From: Candidatus Woesearchaeota archaeon
GTDB lineage: Archaea; Nanobdellota; Nanobdellia; Woesearchaeales; ARS49
Direction: 5' to 3'
Assembly: GCA_002687275.1 (NCBI GenBank)
Contig: NYZT01000043.1
Span: 1-38,452, forward strand
Length of the DNA: 38,452 nucleotides
Made by a program: the position numbers and the translations under genes. Under the pieces are notes generated by a model. It was not told the DNA's origin and did not search any database. It was given only the letters and a program-made list of their open reading frames with translations. This document shows positions 34,948 to 38,452 of the stretch, one piece after another. The number at the start of each line of letters is the position of its first letter. Within the stretch, counting starts at the first letter, position 1.

Positions 34948-35606
34948 GGTGCCTCCTTTGGCTTACTTATGACGCCTGTCTCTTTCAGATAAGCTATTCG
35001 CGCCTGATAGTCCTCTTCTCCATACCACGGGATGAATAGTCCTGCGAGTGGGTGCATGCACCAGGGACGTACGAGCCTTTTTTTGGGAGTGATGCATGCT
35101 GGCGCTCTTCCCTCTAGGAATTCTGTGTTGATGGTGAGTATCATGTCGCACAGTTTGTGGTCTGCGGTAGCAAGCACGGGCCTCGTTCTTGGGAGGAGGT
35201 AGGCGCGTGCTGCAAGCCGGACGTCTGTGACGTCGCTTGGTTTGTTACCCATGACGCCAACCTCTAGGGCTATGTCCTTTATGTAGTCAAACGCTTCCTT
35301 AAATCCTTCGGGTTCTGGTCTCCTGCTCTCTGCCACCAGCGTCATGAGCCGGTCATGTTCTGCAATGTGAGGAATGCTTTTTGCTTCGGAATACACTCGC
35401 GGGTCAGTGATAGGTATCCGCGTTTCAAGCCCAGTGATCAGGTCCTCTCTGTGCGCCTCCTGCTGTGATTTGCTTGACATAGGTATGCTAAGAATGTTTG
35501 TGTCGAAGACGATGTGGCATCTCTGTATGAGTCTGGAGAAAATGAAATATTTTTCGGGTGGGTGAATATATGCGCTGCTATGCGCTGGATTCGGCGTCTC
35601 ACTCAT
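34935..35606 (-). CDS. PIN-domain-like protein (paralog 1)
   Basis: CHIVFDTNILSI; SDVTDVRLAARAYLLPRTRPVLATADHKLCDMI; TATA cttttaaaccc upstream. Confidence 0.75.
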   Translation of the reverse strand: MSETPNPAHSSAYIHPPEKYFIFSRLIQRCHIVFDTNILSIPMSSKSQQEAHREDLITGLETRIPITDPRVYSEAKSIPHIAEHDRLMTLVAESRRPEPEGFKEAFDYIKDIALEVGVMGNKPSDVTDVRLAARAYLLPRTRPVLATADHKLCDMILTINTEFLEGRAPACITPKKRLVRPWCMHPLAGLFIPWYGEEDYQARIAYLKETGVISKPKEAPCPA

Positions 35607-35661
35607 GAGATAACTACATGGAGCGGGTTTAAAAGTATTAGGGAGTTCGCTGAGAATCTCG

Positions 35662-36483
35662 CTATTCTTCCCAGAATATCCGCCAGCTCTGGTTTCTGGT
35701 GTCTATGGCTTCTTGTTCTTCGCTTGAGATGGGCTCGCCGAAGAGGCGATACTCGTCAGGCATGAAGGGCTTTTCATGTTTCGGGTCGAACCCTCCCACC
35801 GCTCCGTAGGTATCGAAGCGTTCTTGCAGGTTGTCCATGCTGTGATAGGGGAAGAAGGCTGCGGCCTGTTGGTTAAAGCACCAGGGCACGGGCAGTTTTC
35901 CGGGGATTTGGATGTATTCGGGTGCTTGGCCATCCCTTATTTGGTCGTTAATGTTGAGCACGAGCTGGCAAAGTTTTCTGTCTGCCGTCGCGAGCACGGG
36001 TCGTTGTTTGAATTCGGGAACCGGTCTCTCTGATCCGTCTTGGCGTTGTTGTGGCGTTCCGCAGAGGTATAGAAACGCGGTGAGGTCGAGGTCGGTGAAA
36101 TGGCCGTACTGGTTGGGCAGCTTCACGTCAAGATCCATCGCGTGGGGTGAGATCCACTGGACGAGATTATAAAATTCAAAGGGCACTCTGAGGTCCACGT
36201 GGCGATCCACGGCTTCGAGCGTGTTCCGCCTTGGATATGTAGGTATCTCGCTCAACAATTTTGTTCCTTCTGCCCTTACTTGTGGCACGGTGGCGCACCG
36301 GAATCTTGGGACGCCGAACAGTATCCGTCGTAGGTGCCCTCCGTAGTGTACCATGCGTTCTTGTGGGGCGTTGGTCGCGTCCAGCACGCTCGTGTCAAAC
36401 ACGCAATAACGCCTTCTGACCAAGGTCTCAAAATCTACCACCAAGTCCTCAATGTGGTCTTCGTATGAAAGGTCTTTACTCAC
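35662..36483 (-). CDS. PIN-domain-like protein (paralog 2)
   Basis: YCVFDTSVLDA; FTDLDLTAFLYLCG..RPVLATADRKLCQLVLNIND; GTG start; TATA cttttaaacc upstream. Confidence 0.72.
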   Translation of the reverse strand: MSKDLSYEDHIEDLVVDFETLVRRRYCVFDTSVLDATNAPQERMVHYGGHLRRILFGVPRFRCATVPQVRAEGTKLLSEIPTYPRRNTLEAVDRHVDLRVPFEFYNLVQWISPHAMDLDVKLPNQYGHFTDLDLTAFLYLCGTPQQRQDGSERPVPEFKQRPVLATADRKLCQLVLNINDQIRDGQAPEYIQIPGKLPVPWCFNQQAAAFFPYHSMDNLQERFDTYGAVGGFDPKHEKPFMPDEYRLFGEPISSEEQEAIDTRNQSWRIFWEE

Positions 36484-36600
36484 CCGTTCTTAAGCTAACA
36501 CAGGTTTAAAAGTGTTCGGGTGCGAGAGCGGCAAACCACCCCCTCTTTCGTTTTTAAATGGGGAGGTCATTCTTTTAAACGATGGTTAACGTGGCGGTTT

Positions 36601-38226
36601 ATGCCCAAAGCACATTCACTGGCCCAAATCTTTGAACCCGTTTCTGAAAGAGTTCACTTGATTGGGTTCGAAGACGCCTACGTGTTGAGGGAACTTGAGT
36701 TTTTCTTAGGACGCGAGAGAATACTAGAAGAGAGCCGAAAGAAAAAATACGGCGAGCGGAGCAAGGTCGAGGTAAGCTTTGACCCTGACCACGTTGCAGC
36801 ACGTCAAAAATTTTTCAAGCGATTGTACTCTCCAAATAAAGTAAAGAAGACCGTCTTTGACAAGCCCCTCCCTGGCTCAAAAAAGAATCTCAGACAGTAC
36901 GCTCGGCATCGACCTTTTTTGGGTCTATGTCAGGAAATAGAGAACGCGTTTACCACGGCAGAAGAAGATCTGGAAACTCTTAAGTACCTTCCAGAAGCAA
37001 GAAGGGTGCTTTCTAGGATTGCTCAGTGCCGGGAGAACTACCATGGCATGCTTGACGTGTTGAAAACCATAACGAGCATGAAACGGTTCGCCATAGATCT
37101 CGAAACGGGTCAGATTGCTGGGCTCCAGGATATGCCCTCAGAAGACATTAGTTTTTCTACAGATACAAGCTTGTATGGCAACTTTGACAGATGGGCAACG
37201 GGAGTGGCGCACAACATTCAGGTCAAAATGAAAACGCGCTCTGTTGAGATTGCCAGGCGTGCAGGGATTGAATTCAGGCACAAGATTCTTTGCGATATCA
37301 GGGATGAGTTCCGCCACAGAGAGGGAGTGCACAATCTTCGACAGGACTTTGAGCAGATAGCCTTTCCTGTAAGATTAAACGAAAAGTACGAAGGATTCAT
37401 ATCCGGCTGCGAAGAATACAACAGGGCATTGTTTAGAGAGGTACAGGCCGAAAACGAAGGATGGCTCGATGACGAGATTGTCCTTCTAGAAGGGTTTGCT
37501 TCGCCAACGCTTCCTGAGCGAGAAGAACTGGAGCAGATGGCAAGAGAGTATCATGGCTTCGATGTTGGCCTTATGTTCGAGCCCGTCTATCCTTCTTTCG
37601 GAGGTCGCTTTGACATCAGGGGCTTGTTTCCCCCGACGTTGATGACCAAGTATGACCCAGACCTTTTTGTTCCCATAGACTTTACCACGAGGGCGGGAGA
37701 AAACAAATTTTTGATTGCAGGATTGCACAGCGGTGGAAAAAGTTTCTTCCTCGAAAACATCGTGGCACTATCCATACTGGCCCAACTCGGTGTGCGACTG
37801 CCTGCAGAATATGTGCGTCTTCCCTTGTTTAAGAATATCTTCTACTTGGGGAACCTTAGCGCACATGGAGGGGGTAGTGCGGAGACACAACTGAACGAAA
37901 TCGATGCTGTTGTCAGACGAGCCAGAAAAGGAGATCTCATAGTCATCGATGAGTTTTTGAGCAAAACCGAAGCAGAAATCGCAGCCGCACTCGCTCCGGG
38001 AGTGTTGAGCAAGCTACTCAAGTCAAAGGCCATGACTATTGTTACCTCACATAGAACGACTGACTATCAAACACTTGAACGAGATGGATGGACGTTGCTG
38101 ACGCCTGACTACAAGCGCGTCGGGAAAACCATTCGTCCAAGCTGGCGCTTGCGGCGAGGCGCTCCAGATCCCGGAGTTAACCTGGAGTACATCATGCAGC
38201 GATACGAAAAGGTTTTCAAGAGATAA
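36601..38226 (+). CDS. Divergent MutS-like ATPase
   Basis: Walker A FLIAGLHSGGKSFFLENI, GGGSAETQLNEIDAVVRRARKGDLIVIDEFLSKTEAEIAAALAPGVL, TIVTSH; ATG 36601 with TATA cttttaaacg ~27 nt upstream. Confidence 0.85.
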   Translation: MPKAHSLAQIFEPVSERVHLIGFEDAYVLRELEFFLGRERILEESRKKKYGERSKVEVSFDPDHVAARQKFFKRLYSPNKVKKTVFDKPLPGSKKNLRQYARHRPFLGLCQEIENAFTTAEEDLETLKYLPEARRVLSRIAQCRENYHGMLDVLKTITSMKRFAIDLETGQIAGLQDMPSEDISFSTDTSLYGNFDRWATGVAHNIQVKMKTRSVEIARRAGIEFRHKILCDIRDEFRHREGVHNLRQDFEQIAFPVRLNEKYEGFISGCEEYNRALFREVQAENEGWLDDEIVLLEGFASPTLPEREELEQMAREYHGFDVGLMFEPVYPSFGGRFDIRGLFPPTLMTKYDPDLFVPIDFTTRAGENKFLIAGLHSGGKSFFLENIVALSILAQLGVRLPAEYVRLPLFKNIFYLGNLSAHGGGSAETQLNEIDAVVRRARKGDLIVIDEFLSKTEAEIAAALAPGVLSKLLKSKAMTIVTSHRTTDYQTLERDGWTLLTPDYKRVGKTIRPSWRLRRGAPDPGVNLEYIMQRYEKVFKR

Positions 38227-38229
38227 GAG

Positions 38230-38325
38230 TGCCCCTGGGGAGATTTGAACTCCCGACCTACGGCTATCCTAAGCCGTCGGCGGCCATATAAGACCGTCGC
38301 TCTAACCAAGCTGAGCTACAGGGGC
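38230..38325 (-). tRNA. tRNA-Ile(UAU) with 21-nt intron (38266..38286)
   Basis: Acceptor GCCCCTG/CAGGGGC, anticodon arm ACGGT/GCCGT, T arm GGGAG/CTCCC; canonical bulge-helix-bulge (bulges TAT and ATA, central helix CTTA/TAGG), intron between 37 and 38; anticodon TAT. Confidence 0.9.
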
Positions 38326-38412
38326 ATGGTAGCAGGAACGTTTTGTTGTGTATTTAAACCTATCTCGCATCGTGCATTGTTAAGTAAGAGGGAGCTATTT
38401 TAGCTAAAAAAA

Positions 38413-38452
38413 TTATTTCTTCTTGATTTTTCTCACTCTGGGTTTATTCCAA
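38413..38452 (-). CDS. Partial CDS, C-terminal WNKPRVRKIKKK (runs off window)
   Basis: Open to window edge on minus strand, stop TAA at 38413; very short. Confidence 0.3.
   Translation of the reverse strand, partial: WNKPRVRKIKKK

Overview
This window looks like a chromosomal segment from an archaeon, probably DPANN/Woesearchaeota-like (lineage is inference). Supporting features are archaeal-type uS12/uS7, TFB, TATA boxes about 25-30 nt upstream of many start codons, a tRNA with a canonical bulge-helix-bulge intron, and an S-layer-like protein. Core genes include uS12-uS7, TFB, tag, polX-mutY, an M32 carboxypeptidase and a TrmB-like regulator.

The most notable region is about 7.08-17.09 kb. 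Exact or near-exact copies of the 3' end of tRNA-Glu(UUC) recur as direct repeats at 14645, 16374 and 17078. This suggests a tandem array of integrated units at the tRNA-Glu gene. The units carry: (i) a tyrosine recombinase and a PrimPol-zinc finger-ATPase replication protein that abuts a tRNA-Ala 3' end; (ii) a FecR-FecR-CHASE2/adenylate cyclase operon; (iii) a methyltransferase and a RelE-type toxin-antitoxin pair; (iv) a ~0.7 kb unit with only two divergent winged-helix proteins sharing a perfect 14-bp inverted-repeat operator over both TATA boxes.

A second candidate system at 34.0-38.2 kb pairs a divergent MutS-like ATPase with two PIN-domain paralogs and a lipoprotein, transcribed divergently. 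Other items are a secreted Kazal-domain protein, a MutY that appears to lack its Fe-S cluster, a zf-HC2-like protein coupled to TFB, a 34-aa micro-ORF, and an intron-containing tRNA-Ile(UAU). All family calls come from reading motifs by eye; no searches were run.
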